DNA of 64,000 bases from Bacillota bacterium (GTDB taxonomy: Bacteria > Bacillota > Clostridia > Acetivibrionales > DSM-2933), in NCBI GenBank assembly GCA_023430975.1, contig JAEYYB010000037.1, positions 26,662 through 90,661 of the forward strand. The letters run 5' to 3'. Below, in pieces: positions 51,637-61,458 of the stretch. The position numbers were made by a program, and so were the translations under genes. The notes beneath the pieces are model-generated. The model saw only the letters and a list, made by a program, of their open reading frames with translations. It searched no databases and was not told where the DNA came from. How positions within the stretch are numbered: position 1 is the first letter of the stretch; every line of letters starts with the position of its first letter.

Positions 51637-52497
51637 ATGAGTAGAAGCGGTGTAAGTACGGTAAAGTATAAGGCTGAAGAATTAAATCAGACAATAGACA
51701 TCAATAAGCTGAGATTGGATAAAGAAAAGATCCTTTTGGCATTCATAGTTATAACTGTACTTCTTTACTTTATAATCATAATGATTCCTATGGTTTCCAT
51801 AACCGGCACAGCAGGATTTGTTAATACCCTGTTTTCGCTAAAAAGCACTGAAAGCCTGTCCGCTATAGGCATAAGCCTGATGACAACTGCATTTAGCACG
51901 ATAATGACATTTGTGTTGGGCACCCCGGTAGTTTTTATTCTTATGAACAACAAAAAGAGTATATTTACCAAATTGCTGGATATGGCGGTCAATGTGCCTG
52001 CGGTATTACCGCCAGCTGTAGCAGGACTAGGGCTGCTCTTGGTTTTTGGAAGAAACGGATTTATTGGAAAAATACTTGAAGGCTTCGGTATGGAAGTAGT
52101 TTTCACCCCAATTGCTGTTATTCTGGCACAGTTCTTTGTGGCCTCAGGCCTTTATATAAAGGTATTAAAGACGGCAACCGATGCTATTGAACCGGAAATA
52201 CTCGAGATAACCTATGTGATGGGTGCAGGGAAAATTGAAACATTTTTAAAAGTTGTTATTCCTATGATAAAAAAACCTATAGTTGTAGGGTTAATCCTTT
52301 CATGGACCAGGGCATTAGGTGAATTCGGTGCCACCATTATGTTTGCAGGAAACGTTTTGGGAAAAACCAGGACCATGCCGCTGGAGATATATACTTTGAT
52401 GCAAACTGATATAACTAAGGCAGCTGCTTTAGCGACGGTGCTTTTTATAATAACTTTTATTATGTTGTTTGTAACAAAAATATGGTTAGGGGAATGA
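51637..52497 (+). CDS. modB: Molybdate ABC transporter permease
   Basis: 286 residues with a ~40-residue soluble N-terminal extension, then about six helices of the BPD_transp_1 fold. NVPAVLPPAVAGLGLLL and the EAA loop RALGEFGATIMFAGN match ModB. It is the equivalent of the gene once called nifC in C. pasteurianum. No ModC ATPase gene is adjacent; the stop is followed directly by nifV-omega, so the ATPase must come from elsewhere. Confidence 0.94.
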   Translation: MSRSGVSTVKYKAEELNQTIDINKLRLDKEKILLAFIVITVLLYFIIIMIPMVSITGTAGFVNTLFSLKSTESLSAIGISLMTTAFSTIMTFVLGTPVVFILMNNKKSIFTKLLDMAVNVPAVLPPAVAGLGLLLVFGRNGFIGKILEGFGMEVVFTPIAVILAQFFVASGLYIKVLKTATDAIEPEILEITYVMGAGKIETFLKVVIPMIKKPIVVGLILSWTRALGEFGATIMFAGNVLGKTRTMPLEIYTLMQTDITKAAALATVLFIITFIMLFVTKIWLGE

Positions 52498-52507
52498 GGT
52501 GTTTAGT

Positions 52508-53566
52508 ATGGCGTTATTTCTAGGAAATAACAGGATCTTGAAGATAATTGACAGAACACTGCCGGAGATTTATGCGAGCAAAATTAATTTCAATGACAAT
52601 GACTTGTTGAATTTTTGCAATCTTGTTAAAATCATGGGTATAGATCTTTTCGAGGTGGATTCTTCCGTGATGAAAAAAATAAACAAAATGCCTAAGGGAA
52701 TAGACTTTATATTTAGGGCAAACTCTGAATATGAGCTGGAAGAATGCATAAAAAGAGGAATCAAATACTGTGTTGTTAAATGGATAAAAGTGCTAAACCC
52801 TTATTTCTGTGACATCATATTGAAAAGCGATTTGTCGGTAACAGTTGAGTATAAAGTTGAAAGCATACAGGACCTTTGTAAATTGGATAAAATGCTTGCT
52901 ATGGGTAAATTGAGAACTAAAGGCAAACTTAGAATCAAGGGACTTGATAGGGTTGTTTCTGGTGAGTGGATAAAAGTTCTTGAGAATATAAACAAAAGAT
53001 ATAATTTAGATATTGATATTTGTCCAGATGATACATTTAATATTGCTACAGCCATATGCATTGAAGGGATAATGGGCGGAATGAATACTATTACAGGCTC
53101 ATTTATGGGATATGGGAGCGGGAAAGGTTATGCTGCAATAGAAGAGGTTTTGCTGGCAATAAAATTGCTTATGAATACTAAAACAAATACTAAACTTAGC
53201 ATACTACCGCAATTAAAAAAGTCCTTTTGCCAGATGACAGGTATAATTGTGCCGGATAATAAGCCTGTTATAGGAGAGGATATATTCAAGTATGAATCGG
53301 GTATACATGCAGACGGTATTGAAAAAGACCCATCGACATACGAACCGTTCAATCCGAAAGAAGTGGGACAGCAAAGGAAGCTTGTCATCGGCAAGCATTC
53401 CGGAAGGAAATCCGTATGCAAGAAGTTTAAGGAGCTTGGACAGGAAGTTGATGAGGAAAATATATGTACTATATTGGATATGGTGAGAATAAAAAGCATT
53501 GAGATGAAAAGAGAATTGTATGATAATGAGCTTAAAGATATTTTGTCATGCAGCAAAGCGGTATGA
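52508..53566 (+). CDS. nifVomega: Homocitrate synthase, omega (C-terminal) subunit
   Basis: About 352 residues. Corresponds to the second part of NifV/isopropylmalate-synthase-like enzymes: a degenerate barrel-like first half, then YESGIHADGIEKDPSTYEPFNPKEVGQQRKLVIGKHSGR, the helical LeuA-like subdomain that closes over the active site. It works with the alpha subunit to condense acetyl-CoA and 2-oxoglutarate to homocitrate, the organic ligand of FeMo cofactor. Split NifV is known in C. pasteurianum. ATG 52508 follows GAGGTG. Confidence 0.9.
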   Translation: MALFLGNNRILKIIDRTLPEIYASKINFNDNDLLNFCNLVKIMGIDLFEVDSSVMKKINKMPKGIDFIFRANSEYELEECIKRGIKYCVVKWIKVLNPYFCDIILKSDLSVTVEYKVESIQDLCKLDKMLAMGKLRTKGKLRIKGLDRVVSGEWIKVLENINKRYNLDIDICPDDTFNIATAICIEGIMGGMNTITGSFMGYGSGKGYAAIEEVLLAIKLLMNTKTNTKLSILPQLKKSFCQMTGIIVPDNKPVIGEDIFKYESGIHADGIEKDPSTYEPFNPKEVGQQRKLVIGKHSGRKSVCKKFKELGQEVDEENICTILDMVRIKSIEMKRELYDNELKDILSCSKAV

Positions 53567-53622
53567 GGTGATATTGAACAGCATATGAAAGTAATCGATT
53601 TAAAATGCAATGGAGGGGTGCT

Positions 53623-54423
53623 ATGATCAGGATAGTGGACACCACATTAAGGGATGGGGAACAAAAAGCGGGTGTAGCCCTCAGCATTGATGAAAAAGTA
53701 CAAATAGCCAAGCTTCTTGACAAGGCTGGAATTTATCAGATAGAAGCTGGTGTCCCTGCCATGGGTGGAGATGAAAAGAAGAGCGTAGAGGTGATTGCAG
53801 GGCTGGGGTTTAAAAGCAGAATTTCCACATGGAACAGGATTAATATTGACGATATAAAGCACTCGGTGGAATGTGAGCCGGATATAATACATATATCTGT
53901 TCCCACCTCCGATATTCAGATAAAATCAAAACTGAGAAAGGAAAGAAGCTGGGTCATAGATACTCTTAAAAGGTGTCTATGCGTTGCACTTGAAAGCGGA
54001 TGTGAGGTAACTGTAGGGCTTGAGGACGCATCAAGGGCAGATTTCAGCTTTCTTTTGGATGTGATTGCGGAGGTTTCTATGGAGGGGGTAAAAAGGGTAA
54101 GGTACGCTGATACGGTAGGCATATGCCATAGGCAGAAGGTGTATGAGGAAATATCGGCTATACGGACGAAGATTGGAGTGGATGTAGAATTTCATGGCCA
54201 TAACGACCTGGGTATGGCTGTTGCCAATTCCATGGCAGCGTATATGGCAGGTGCAGATTTCATAGATTGCACAATAGGGGGTATAGGTGAGAGGGCTGGA
54301 AATTGCAATTACGCAGAGTTTGTGGCAGCGGTTAAAGGGTGTCTTGATGAATGGAATGATGTCAATATAAGGGATGTTATGGAAATGCAGAGCAGCGTGA
54401 TGAGCATTATTTATAAGAAGTAA
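53623..54423 (+). CDS. nifValpha: Homocitrate synthase, alpha (catalytic) subunit
   Basis: About 266 residues, only the TIM-barrel part. RIVDTTLRDGEQKAGVALS holds the catalytic Arg-Asp and metal Asp; EFHGHNDLGMAVANS carries the metal His pair; GGIGERAGNCNYAEFVAAVK closes the barrel. The C-terminal lid domain is supplied by the omega subunit upstream. ATG 53623 has GGAGGGG 6 nt before. Last gene of the nif operon, followed by a strong terminator. Confidence 0.93.
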   Translation: MIRIVDTTLRDGEQKAGVALSIDEKVQIAKLLDKAGIYQIEAGVPAMGGDEKKSVEVIAGLGFKSRISTWNRINIDDIKHSVECEPDIIHISVPTSDIQIKSKLRKERSWVIDTLKRCLCVALESGCEVTVGLEDASRADFSFLLDVIAEVSMEGVKRVRYADTVGICHRQKVYEEISAIRTKIGVDVEFHGHNDLGMAVANSMAAYMAGADFIDCTIGGIGERAGNCNYAEFVAAVKGCLDEWNDVNIRDVMEMQSSVMSIIYKK

Positions 54424-54514
54424 AGCAATAGATTAAATGCCATCAGCGACATAAATCACAGAACCAAAAAGCGGTGGGATCGGATATTTCCCCTCGTAAT
54501 CTGATTATTTAATG

Positions 54515-54558
54515 AGCAAAGCCACATACAGTGTATGCTGTTGTGGCTTTGCTTTTTT
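54515..54558. terminator. Terminator of the nif operon
   Basis: AGCAAAGCCACA (54515-54526) pairs perfectly with TGTGGCTTTGCT (54542-54553), followed by TTTTT. It may also serve the convergent minus-strand regulator gene. Confidence 0.9.
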
Positions 54559-54577
54559 AAAAATATTATAAACTAAT

Positions 54578-55198
54578 TCATCTGTTCTTATAATAGAATA
54601 CAGCAAGTTGGGTTCTATCTCTGAGCCCCAGCTTTTCTAAAATAATGGTTAGACTGTTTCTGACAGTGCCTTCCCCTAAATACAGCATATTGGCTATTTC
54701 CTTATTGCTAAGTCCATCTGCTACAAGGGTGATGATGTCCAGTTCCTTTTCAGTGATGCCAAAGTCCGAAAAATCCTTTTTTTTGCCTGCATTAATAAGT
54801 GATGGGATTTTTGAAACTATATCATCACCAAAGACGCTTTGGCCTGCATAAACAGCTTTTAGAGACGGCACGATAGATTCGAAGTTTTGTTTTATAATAT
54901 AGCCTTTAGCACCTATCTTAAGTGCTTTTATTATATATTCATTATCTGAAAATGTGGTGAGGAAAAGAATCTTTGCAGTTTTATCGGCATTTAGAATTGA
55001 TTCTGCTGCATCAAGACCTGTCATGGTTTCCATCCTTATATCAATGAGCAGAATATCAGGCTTTAAACTGTTATAAAGTTCGATAGCTTCCTTTCCATTA
55101 TAGCCTATCCCAACTACAGATATATCCTCTCCAGCCTCTAGTATTGTTTTTAAAGATACACATACCAATTTATCATCATCAACAACTAAAATCCGCAT
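54578..55198 (-). CDS. NarL/LuxR-type response regulator
   Basis: 206 residues. Receiver with VVDDDKL, phospho-Asp in LLIDIRME (about residue 53), FLTTFSD and IIKQNFE (lysine). The C-terminal LuxR HTH is ITEKELDIITLVADGLSNKE ... GEGTVRNSLTIILEKLG. Co-oriented with the kinase at 55217 (18 bp apart). Probably activates the divergent ABC-exporter operon starting at 56564, as LiaR/DesR-like systems do. Confidence 0.94.
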   Translation of the reverse strand: MRILVVDDDKLVCVSLKTILEAGEDISVVGIGYNGKEAIELYNSLKPDILLIDIRMETMTGLDAAESILNADKTAKILFLTTFSDNEYIIKALKIGAKGYIIKQNFESIVPSLKAVYAGQSVFGDDIVSKIPSLINAGKKKDFSDFGITEKELDIITLVADGLSNKEIANMLYLGEGTVRNSLTIILEKLGLRDRTQLAVFYYKNR

Positions 55199-55216
55199 AA
55201 ATTACCAATCCTTTCG

Positions 55217-56281
55217 TTATAATCTGCTTTTTGGTATGGAAATAAAGATCTGAAATCCTTTTTCGGTGCTGATATTAATATTGCCGCTTAAAGCAGTTAC
55301 TCTGTCTTTAATGTTCTTAATTCCTATGCCTTTCCCAGTGTCTAAACTACTCTGTGAACCATTGTCGTGAATAACCAGTTGGAAGAGTGCCGGATGTTCA
55401 CGGATTATCACTGAGACATCGGTGGCATTTGAATGTTTGAGCGTGTTTGACAAAGCTTCTTTGGCTACTGTAATAAAGCAATATTTTATGTCTCTATCAA
55501 TGTTTGCCTCCACATCATAATCAAACTTCACGGTGCAAAATTTAAAGTTATCAATTAACTTCTGTATTTCGTATTGTAGGTCAATGGATTCTTCATGCAA
55601 ATCATGTACACTGTTACGAATGCTGTCCATGGCTTCTGACAGTGTTTCTTTTACAAGCTTTAAGCTTTCTTTTGTTTCATCATCCTTTTTTAAAGCAAGC
55701 AGTGCCCCAATCTGCAATATGGATCTTGAAAGAAGATGCCCGACATTATCATGGATATCCCTTGCTATCCTGTTCCGCTCTTTTAGTGTTGCAAGATTGA
55801 CTTCGTAATTCTGCTTTTCCAAAAGCTCCCTGTTCTGCTTTTCCAGCTGCATTGATATTTCATTTGTATCATCGCGAAGCCTGTAGTACTTTTTCTCTGT
55901 ATTATGTATTGAGACGGTACGATACTTCAAAATGCATCCATTAATAATAAAGGTTGCCATTAAGCATTTTGAGGTGAGTGTATGGTTAAAATCAGCTAAA
56001 AGCGGTAAGAATGATAATGCCCAAAGCCATTTTGGTTTAAGGAGTACTACATCATAACATATTAGAGGAATAAAAAATATGAAATCCGGTATGAAAAAGC
56101 TTATGATCAGATACAAAAGAAATATCCCTTGAGTTTTCCGTTGATCTTCCATGTAGCTCAATATGGCACTTAATATTATGACAATCAGGATTGGTGCGAT
56201 CATGTATATGGAATTGGCATAGGGTATATATATAGCCAGGGAAATCAGTATAACCACTAATTTATCGATTAAATTTTTCAT
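55217..56281 (-). CDS. DesK/LiaS-like sensor histidine kinase
   Basis: About 354 residues. Five or so transmembrane helices in the first ~130 residues with almost no extracellular loops, a coiled coil (YYRLRDDTNEISMQLEKQNRELLEKQN), HisKA_3 with the phospho-His in NRIARDIHDNVGHLLSR, and a HATPase with SNTLKHSNATD, DNGS and GIGIKNIKDRV. The membrane-embedded sensor suggests detection of envelope stress. ATG 56281 is taken; an in-frame TTG upstream at 56293 abuts AAAGG. Confidence 0.92.
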   Translation of the reverse strand: MKNLIDKLVVILISLAIYIPYANSIYMIAPILIVIILSAILSYMEDQRKTQGIFLLYLIISFFIPDFIFFIPLICYDVVLLKPKWLWALSFLPLLADFNHTLTSKCLMATFIINGCILKYRTVSIHNTEKKYYRLRDDTNEISMQLEKQNRELLEKQNYEVNLATLKERNRIARDIHDNVGHLLSRSILQIGALLALKKDDETKESLKLVKETLSEAMDSIRNSVHDLHEESIDLQYEIQKLIDNFKFCTVKFDYDVEANIDRDIKYCFITVAKEALSNTLKHSNATDVSVIIREHPALFQLVIHDNGSQSSLDTGKGIGIKNIKDRVTALSGNINISTEKGFQIFISIPKSRL

Positions 56282-56318
56282 GTAATCTACCAACCTTTAT
56301 TTTGTAGGAGGAATCATT

Positions 56319-56470
56319 AATATGATTTTTACATTTGTCTATCGCAAATCCCGTTGAGTCATTCGTCATTTGCTCTGCCAAATGTAAAATTAATAATGAT
56401 TTTTATTAGATTATAGCATTTGATTTTATTATCCTCAAGATTGATATTACATTTGTCATACGGGATTGGG
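56319..56470. repeat. Family B palindromic element (B10) plus fragment
   Basis: TTTTTACATTTGTCTATCGC and ATTTGCTCTGCCAAATGTAA are inverted arms around an 18-nt centre (CCCGTTGAGTCATTCGTC). A short third piece, GATATTACATTTGTCATACG, lies at 56448. It occupies the divergent promoter region between the kinase and the ABC operon. Confidence 0.7.
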
Positions 56471-56563
56471 AGTATAGTCACTTATAAATGGCAATAAGAT
56501 ATATTATCATTAATATATGATAAGCAATTCTTTAATACTCAATGAATAACGGGAGGAATCCTT

Positions 56564-57496
56564 ATGGTAATAAAAGTTAAAAATCTGGTTAAAAGATATG
56601 GTGACTTAACTGCACTGGATCATTTAAATCTGGAAGTAAATGAAGGTGAAGTATTCGGACTTTTAGGTCCTAACGGCTCAGGCAAAACCACAGCAATTAA
56701 CTGTATTTTATCCCTTCTTAAATTTGACAAGGGATCCGTAGAAATTTATGACAGACCTATGGCACCGGATGCTTATGACATTAAACGCGAAATTGGTGTA
56801 ATTATGCAGAATGTTGCTGTTTTTGATGAATTAAATGTTTTTGAAAACATTGATTATTTCTGTGGACTGTACGTTTCGGATAAAAATAAGCGTCGGCAGC
56901 TTGTAGATGAAGCTATAGACTTTGTCGGGCTCAATGATTTCAGAAAATTCTACCCCAAAAAGCTAAGCGGAGGGTTACTTAGAAGATTGAATATAGCCTG
57001 CGGCATTGCCCATAAACCAAAGCTGATCATTCTGGATGAACCAACTGTAGCAGTTGACCCTCAAAGCAGAAACAATATATTGGAAGGTATCCAAAGGCTT
57101 AACAAAGCCGGAAGTACGATAGTGTATACGTCGCACTATATGGAAGAAGTAGAGCAGATATGCACAAGGATAGCAATTATGGATAAAGGAAAAATAATTG
57201 CAACGGGAACAAATGATGAACTCAAGGGAATGATAAATTCAGGAGAAAAACTCACTGTGGAGATATTTAAAATTGATGAAAGTCTATTAGATGGCATTAA
57301 AAGTCTTCCTAATATAGTATCTGCTGAGTTTAACGGAAATTTACTTGTAGCAAAATCATACAGAGGTAAGAACAATCTTGTTGCCTTGCTGGATTATTTA
57401 AAATCCAGGGATGTTACTGTTGGAAAGGTTTACTCTGAACCGCCTACACTAAATGATGTATTCCTTGAGATAACAGGAAAGGAACTTAGGGATTAA
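56564..57496 (+). CDS. ABC exporter ATP-binding protein
   Basis: 310 residues. Walker A GPNGSGKTT, signature LSGGLLRRL, Walker B LIILDEPTVAVD, switch TSHYMEE, and a ~90-residue C-terminal extension typical of drug/DrrA- or YhfQ-type exporters. Good GGGAGG site. It supplies energy to the two permeases that follow and is probably under control of the adjacent NarL-type two-component system. Substrate unknown. Confidence 0.93.
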   Translation: MVIKVKNLVKRYGDLTALDHLNLEVNEGEVFGLLGPNGSGKTTAINCILSLLKFDKGSVEIYDRPMAPDAYDIKREIGVIMQNVAVFDELNVFENIDYFCGLYVSDKNKRRQLVDEAIDFVGLNDFRKFYPKKLSGGLLRRLNIACGIAHKPKLIILDEPTVAVDPQSRNNILEGIQRLNKAGSTIVYTSHYMEEVEQICTRIAIMDKGKIIATGTNDELKGMINSGEKLTVEIFKIDESLLDGIKSLPNIVSAEFNGNLLVAKSYRGKNNLVALLDYLKSRDVTVGKVYSEPPTLNDVFLEITGKELRD

Positions 57497-57595
57497 GGCA
57501 TGATTGAAATATTACTTACCGTTTTGAGCGTGTGTTCACGAGTTAAGTTAACTTAGAAAGCGAAATTATACGGTAAGTTATATTTGGGCATGCCT
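57496..57595. repeat. Family A palindromic repeat, full copy A2
   Basis: Begins within the stop codon of the ATPase gene. Terminal arms AGGCATGATTGAAATATTAC / GTTATATTTGGGCATGCCT, inner arms TTACCGT / ACGGTAA. It separates the ATPase from the permeases in one operon. Confidence 0.85.
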
Positions 57596-57627
57596 AGACG
57601 GAAACTAGCTATAAGGGAGGTATAAAA

Positions 57628-58782
57628 ATGATTTTGCATAACTACTTATACAGACTTAAATGTATAGTAAGGGATAGGGAGATGATGTTTTGGTCAATGT
57701 TATTTCCTATACTTCTTGCTACATTATTCAATATGGCTTTTTCAAATATTTCGACTGCAGAAAGTTTTTCTAAAATTAAAATTGGAATAGTTGATAATGC
57801 TGAATATAGAGAAAACACATATTTTATAAATGCCGTTAAATCTGTCTCAAGTGCCGATAAGGGTGCAGGCAAAAGCAATATGTTTGATGTGAAATATATC
57901 TCAAAGGATGAAGGGGATAGACTCCTTGAGGATGGCAAAATTGAAGGTTATATGTATTTTGATAATGGAATAAAGCTTGTTGTAAAGAAATCAGGTATGA
58001 ATCAAACTGTATTAAAAGGATTTGTTGATGACTATAACCAGACTTCAGCCACTATTAAAACGATTTATAGCAAAAATCCTTCCATGGATCAAAAGGAGCT
58101 TATGACCACTATATCAAATAGGATTGATTATCTTAAAGAAGTACCTGTCAGTAAATCTGCCCCTGATAACATTGTGACCTACTTCTATGCTTTAATCGCA
58201 ATGGCTTGTTTTTATGGTGGCTTTTTGGGATTGAAAGAGGTTATGGCTATTCAGGCAGATATGTCATCTCAAGGAGCAAGGGCTAACATGGCACCTGTAC
58301 ACAAATTAAAGCTGTTTGTAGCTTCAATGTTTGCTGCAACTACAGTTCAGTTTGTTACAATTTCGGTATTAATCTGTTATTTGGTTTTAATATTAAAAAT
58401 AAACTTTGGAAGCCAGCTTGGCTATATATTGCTGACTTGTTTAATAGGCACAATTACAGGTGTAACTTTCGGTACGTTTATTGCCTCAGTGGTAAAAAAA
58501 GGTGAAGGTGTAAAAATTGGAGTAATGATTGGAGTTACAATGCTGATGACTGTCTTGTCAGGCATGATGAATAACAAGATAAAATATATTATCAGTGCAA
58601 ATGCTCCTGTTTTGGAATATCTAAATCCTGTAGCCTTAATAACAGATAGCTTTTATTCACTATATTATTATGATACCCATATGAAATTCCTGATTGATAT
58701 AATACTGCTGTGTGGTTTTAGCATTGTTTTTGGCTTAATTACCTATTTTGTATTAAGGAGGCAGAGATATGCAAGTTTATAA
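57628..58782 (+). CDS. ABC-2 permease subunit 1
   Basis: 384 residues. One N-terminal helix (~22-42), a ~150-residue extracytoplasmic domain, then five helices from ~190 to 380, the ABC2_membrane_3 layout of YhgE/DrrB-like exporters. Begins LHNYLYRLKCIVRDREMMFWSMLFPI. The stop overlaps the next gene by 14 bp. Confidence 0.88.
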   Translation: MILHNYLYRLKCIVRDREMMFWSMLFPILLATLFNMAFSNISTAESFSKIKIGIVDNAEYRENTYFINAVKSVSSADKGAGKSNMFDVKYISKDEGDRLLEDGKIEGYMYFDNGIKLVVKKSGMNQTVLKGFVDDYNQTSATIKTIYSKNPSMDQKELMTTISNRIDYLKEVPVSKSAPDNIVTYFYALIAMACFYGGFLGLKEVMAIQADMSSQGARANMAPVHKLKLFVASMFAATTVQFVTISVLICYLVLILKINFGSQLGYILLTCLIGTITGVTFGTFIASVVKKGEGVKIGVMIGVTMLMTVLSGMMNNKIKYIISANAPVLEYLNPVALITDSFYSLYYYDTHMKFLIDIILLCGFSIVFGLITYFVLRRQRYASL

Positions 58783-59938
58783 AGCGTATTTTAAAGTTAT
58801 CTATAAAAATATGTCCCAAATTGCCATATATTTTATAGTATTCTTAGTTTTAATATTAGTTCTTGCCAATACTTATACCAGTCCTACTGATACAAACTAT
58901 GCAGAAACCAAAGTAAATATAGCATTCATAAACTATGACAAAGATTCGGAAATAGTAGAAGGCCTAAAAAATTATTTAAGCCAGAAAGCTAATATTGTCA
59001 ATATAGAGGATAATACTCAAAAGCTACAGGATGCTCTGTTCTTCAGAGAGGTTGAATATATTATCAAAGTGCCGGAAGGTTTTACTAAAGGAATTTTGAG
59101 CGGCGGGTCAATAAAGCTTGATAAAACTTCATTGCCAGGGTCGACAAGCAGTATATACATGGATAATTTAATCAACAAATATTTAAACACAGCAAAAGTT
59201 TATGTAACAAGTATCGGTAATTTATCTTTGGAGGAGCTTGGAAGAAGCATCAATAAAGATTTGGATCAAGAAACTGATGTTAAGCTAAAGAGCTATGAAA
59301 ATGAAGTTTCCAATAGCGAAAAGTGTTCGTATTTTTTTAACTATTTGGCATATTCGCTGTTTTCTATACTTATTTTAGGTATTTGTGCCGTAATGATTGT
59401 CTTTAATAATACTGATTTAAAAAAGAGAAATCTCTGTTCACCTGTAAAACATACAACTATGTATTTGCAATTGATACTGGGAAACCTAAGTTTCTCGATA
59501 ATTGCCTGGTTTTTGCTGATTCTAGCCAGCTTTATCATGTATGGCAGTTTTATGTTTACTGCCAAGGGAATGCTATTTCTTTTAAACTCTTTGATATTTA
59601 CCATAGCGGCTTTAAGCGTAGCGTATTTAGCAGGTAATATAGTAAACAGTAAAAAAGTAATGTCGGCAGTTGCAAATGTGGTTGCTCTTGGAACTTGCTT
59701 TATAAGCGGAGTATTTGTACCCCAGGCTTTGCTTGGCAAGACTGTAATAAAAATTGCAAGCTTCACACCAAACTATTGGTATGTAAAATCTAACAATACC
59801 ATTGCAAGTATGGCAAATGTCAATATGGAAAATCTTACACCTATATTTATAAATATGATGATAATGGTTGGGTTTGCCGTGGCAGTGCTGGCGATTACCC
59901 TTGTGGTTATAAAGCAGAAGAGGGTAAGCAACAGTTAA
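58769..59938 (+). CDS. ABC-2 permease subunit 2
   Basis: 389 residues with the same layout as its neighbour: N-terminal helix (~15-35), extracytoplasmic domain to ~190, then five or six helices. FISGVFVPQALLG near residue 315 is typical of ABC-2 permeases. AGGAGG lies inside the preceding gene. The pair probably forms a heterodimeric exporter with the ATPase at 56564. Confidence 0.88.
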   Translation: MQVYKAYFKVIYKNMSQIAIYFIVFLVLILVLANTYTSPTDTNYAETKVNIAFINYDKDSEIVEGLKNYLSQKANIVNIEDNTQKLQDALFFREVEYIIKVPEGFTKGILSGGSIKLDKTSLPGSTSSIYMDNLINKYLNTAKVYVTSIGNLSLEELGRSINKDLDQETDVKLKSYENEVSNSEKCSYFFNYLAYSLFSILILGICAVMIVFNNTDLKKRNLCSPVKHTTMYLQLILGNLSFSIIAWFLLILASFIMYGSFMFTAKGMLFLLNSLIFTIAALSVAYLAGNIVNSKKVMSAVANVVALGTCFISGVFVPQALLGKTVIKIASFTPNYWYVKSNNTIASMANVNMENLTPIFINMMIMVGFAVAVLAITLVVIKQKRVSNS

Positions 59939-59954
59939 TGTGATTGAAACTGAA

Positions 59955-60000
59955 TCCTCTCAAGAAGTTAGTTTTGTAATACTTCTTGGGGGGATTTTTT
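59955..60000 (+). terminator. Terminator of the ABC exporter operon
   Basis: TCCTCTCAAGAAGT (59955-59968) pairs with ACTTCTTGGGGGGA (59981-59994), 14 bp with G-U pairs, followed by TTTTTT. Confidence 0.88.
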
Positions 60001-60132
60001 CTTGTTAATAATGTTATTTTATGGCTATAATATAAGTAGGTATTTATTGTATATTGGCATGAATAAATGCCAATGTATGTTCGGTATCTTCCTTTTATTA
60101 TTGAAAAGGCTGTATGGTAGGAGGTGATACAC

Positions 60133-61431
60133 ATGAAAGAAAAAAATCTCAAGTGGCTTTATGAAGAACTGCCTGTCTTGATATCCAAAGGTATACTGAC
60201 ACAGAAAACTGCAGAAGAAATTAAAAAATACTATGGAGAATCAGAGGAAAGAAACTGGCTTAGAATAATACTGGCTATATTTGGAACCCTCGGTTCCATA
60301 CTCATTGGCAGCGGGATTATTCTTATTTTCGCTAAAAACTGGGATACTCTATCTGTTCCTGCTAGAACTGCGTTATCTTTTACACCTCTTGTTATTTCAC
60401 AGTTAATAGGTATCTATGTCATTTTAAAAAAGAGCAATTCCATGGCTTGGAAAGAAGGAACATCAGCATTTATTACCCTGGCTGTGGGTGCAGCAATATC
60501 ACTTATAGGACAGACCTATAACATATCGGGAGATAGGACTGTTTTTACAATTACATGGATGCTTCTAATAGTACCTCTTGTTTATATATTTGATGCATTT
60601 GTACCTTCTATTTTTTATCTTGCAGGCATCACATTCTGGGCAGGCTTTGAGCAATCAGAAGGCGGCTATGCAGTTTTGTACTGGGTGTTTTTAGCAATCC
60701 TGATTCCTTATATTATCAAAGCATTCAAAAACATTGATTCAAACCGGTCTGTATTGGTATTATGGGCATTGTGCTTAAACTTGTGTGTTTCTCTCGGGAT
60801 AGTTCTTGAGAAAGTTTTGCCCGGTCTATGGATAGTTATTTACAGTAGCTTCTTCACCATACTGTTTCTGGTGGAAAAAACATATCACCGTAAAACTGGT
60901 TCATTAGGCCAGCTGCCTTTTAATGTTACAGGTACTATAGGTATACTTGTTTTTTCCATATTATTAACCTTCATAGGATTCTGGGAAGACATTGGATGGT
61001 ATGAATATCGGCATGAGGTTAGGTTCAATGAATTGGCAGGAATAGTTGATTATTTCCTGGTGATCTTGTTACTGTCCGCAGCAGTTTATCTATTTTTGAA
61101 GAATTTGAAAACAAGAAATGCTCTTACACTTATTTTCGGATCGTCAGCATTGCTATCAGTGTTATGCTACCTTGCCGCATCAGTACTTCAGGATGGCTCA
61201 ATCTCTGTTATATTATACAATGTATATATATTTGTTCTCGGTGTAAATACAATAGTTTATGGGATAAGAAATAAGCATATGGGAATAACCAATGGAGGGA
61301 TGCTGATTATTTCGCTGCTGATAATAGTGCGTTTCTTTGATACCGACATACCATTTTTGGTAAAGGGTCTGTCCTTCATTGCAGTGGGTATTGGATTTAT
61401 TGTTTCCAATGCAGTTTTGATTAAGAAATGA
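60133..61431 (+). CDS. DUF2157 polytopic membrane protein
   Basis: About 432 residues. A cytosolic ~45-residue N terminus (LKWLYEELPVLISKGILTQKTAEEI, the DUF2157 signature) is followed by about thirteen hydrophobic helices. Function unknown. It is paired with a GDYXXLXY protein downstream, the usual partner of this family. ATG 60133 follows AGGAGGTGATAC. Confidence 0.85.
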   Translation: MKEKNLKWLYEELPVLISKGILTQKTAEEIKKYYGESEERNWLRIILAIFGTLGSILIGSGIILIFAKNWDTLSVPARTALSFTPLVISQLIGIYVILKKSNSMAWKEGTSAFITLAVGAAISLIGQTYNISGDRTVFTITWMLLIVPLVYIFDAFVPSIFYLAGITFWAGFEQSEGGYAVLYWVFLAILIPYIIKAFKNIDSNRSVLVLWALCLNLCVSLGIVLEKVLPGLWIVIYSSFFTILFLVEKTYHRKTGSLGQLPFNVTGTIGILVFSILLTFIGFWEDIGWYEYRHEVRFNELAGIVDYFLVILLLSAAVYLFLKNLKTRNALTLIFGSSALLSVLCYLAASVLQDGSISVILYNVYIFVLGVNTIVYGIRNKHMGITNGGMLIISLLIIVRFFDTDIPFLVKGLSFIAVGIGFIVSNAVLIKK

Positions 61432-61458
61432 CTAAGGAGCAAAAGGAAGTGAGTTCTG

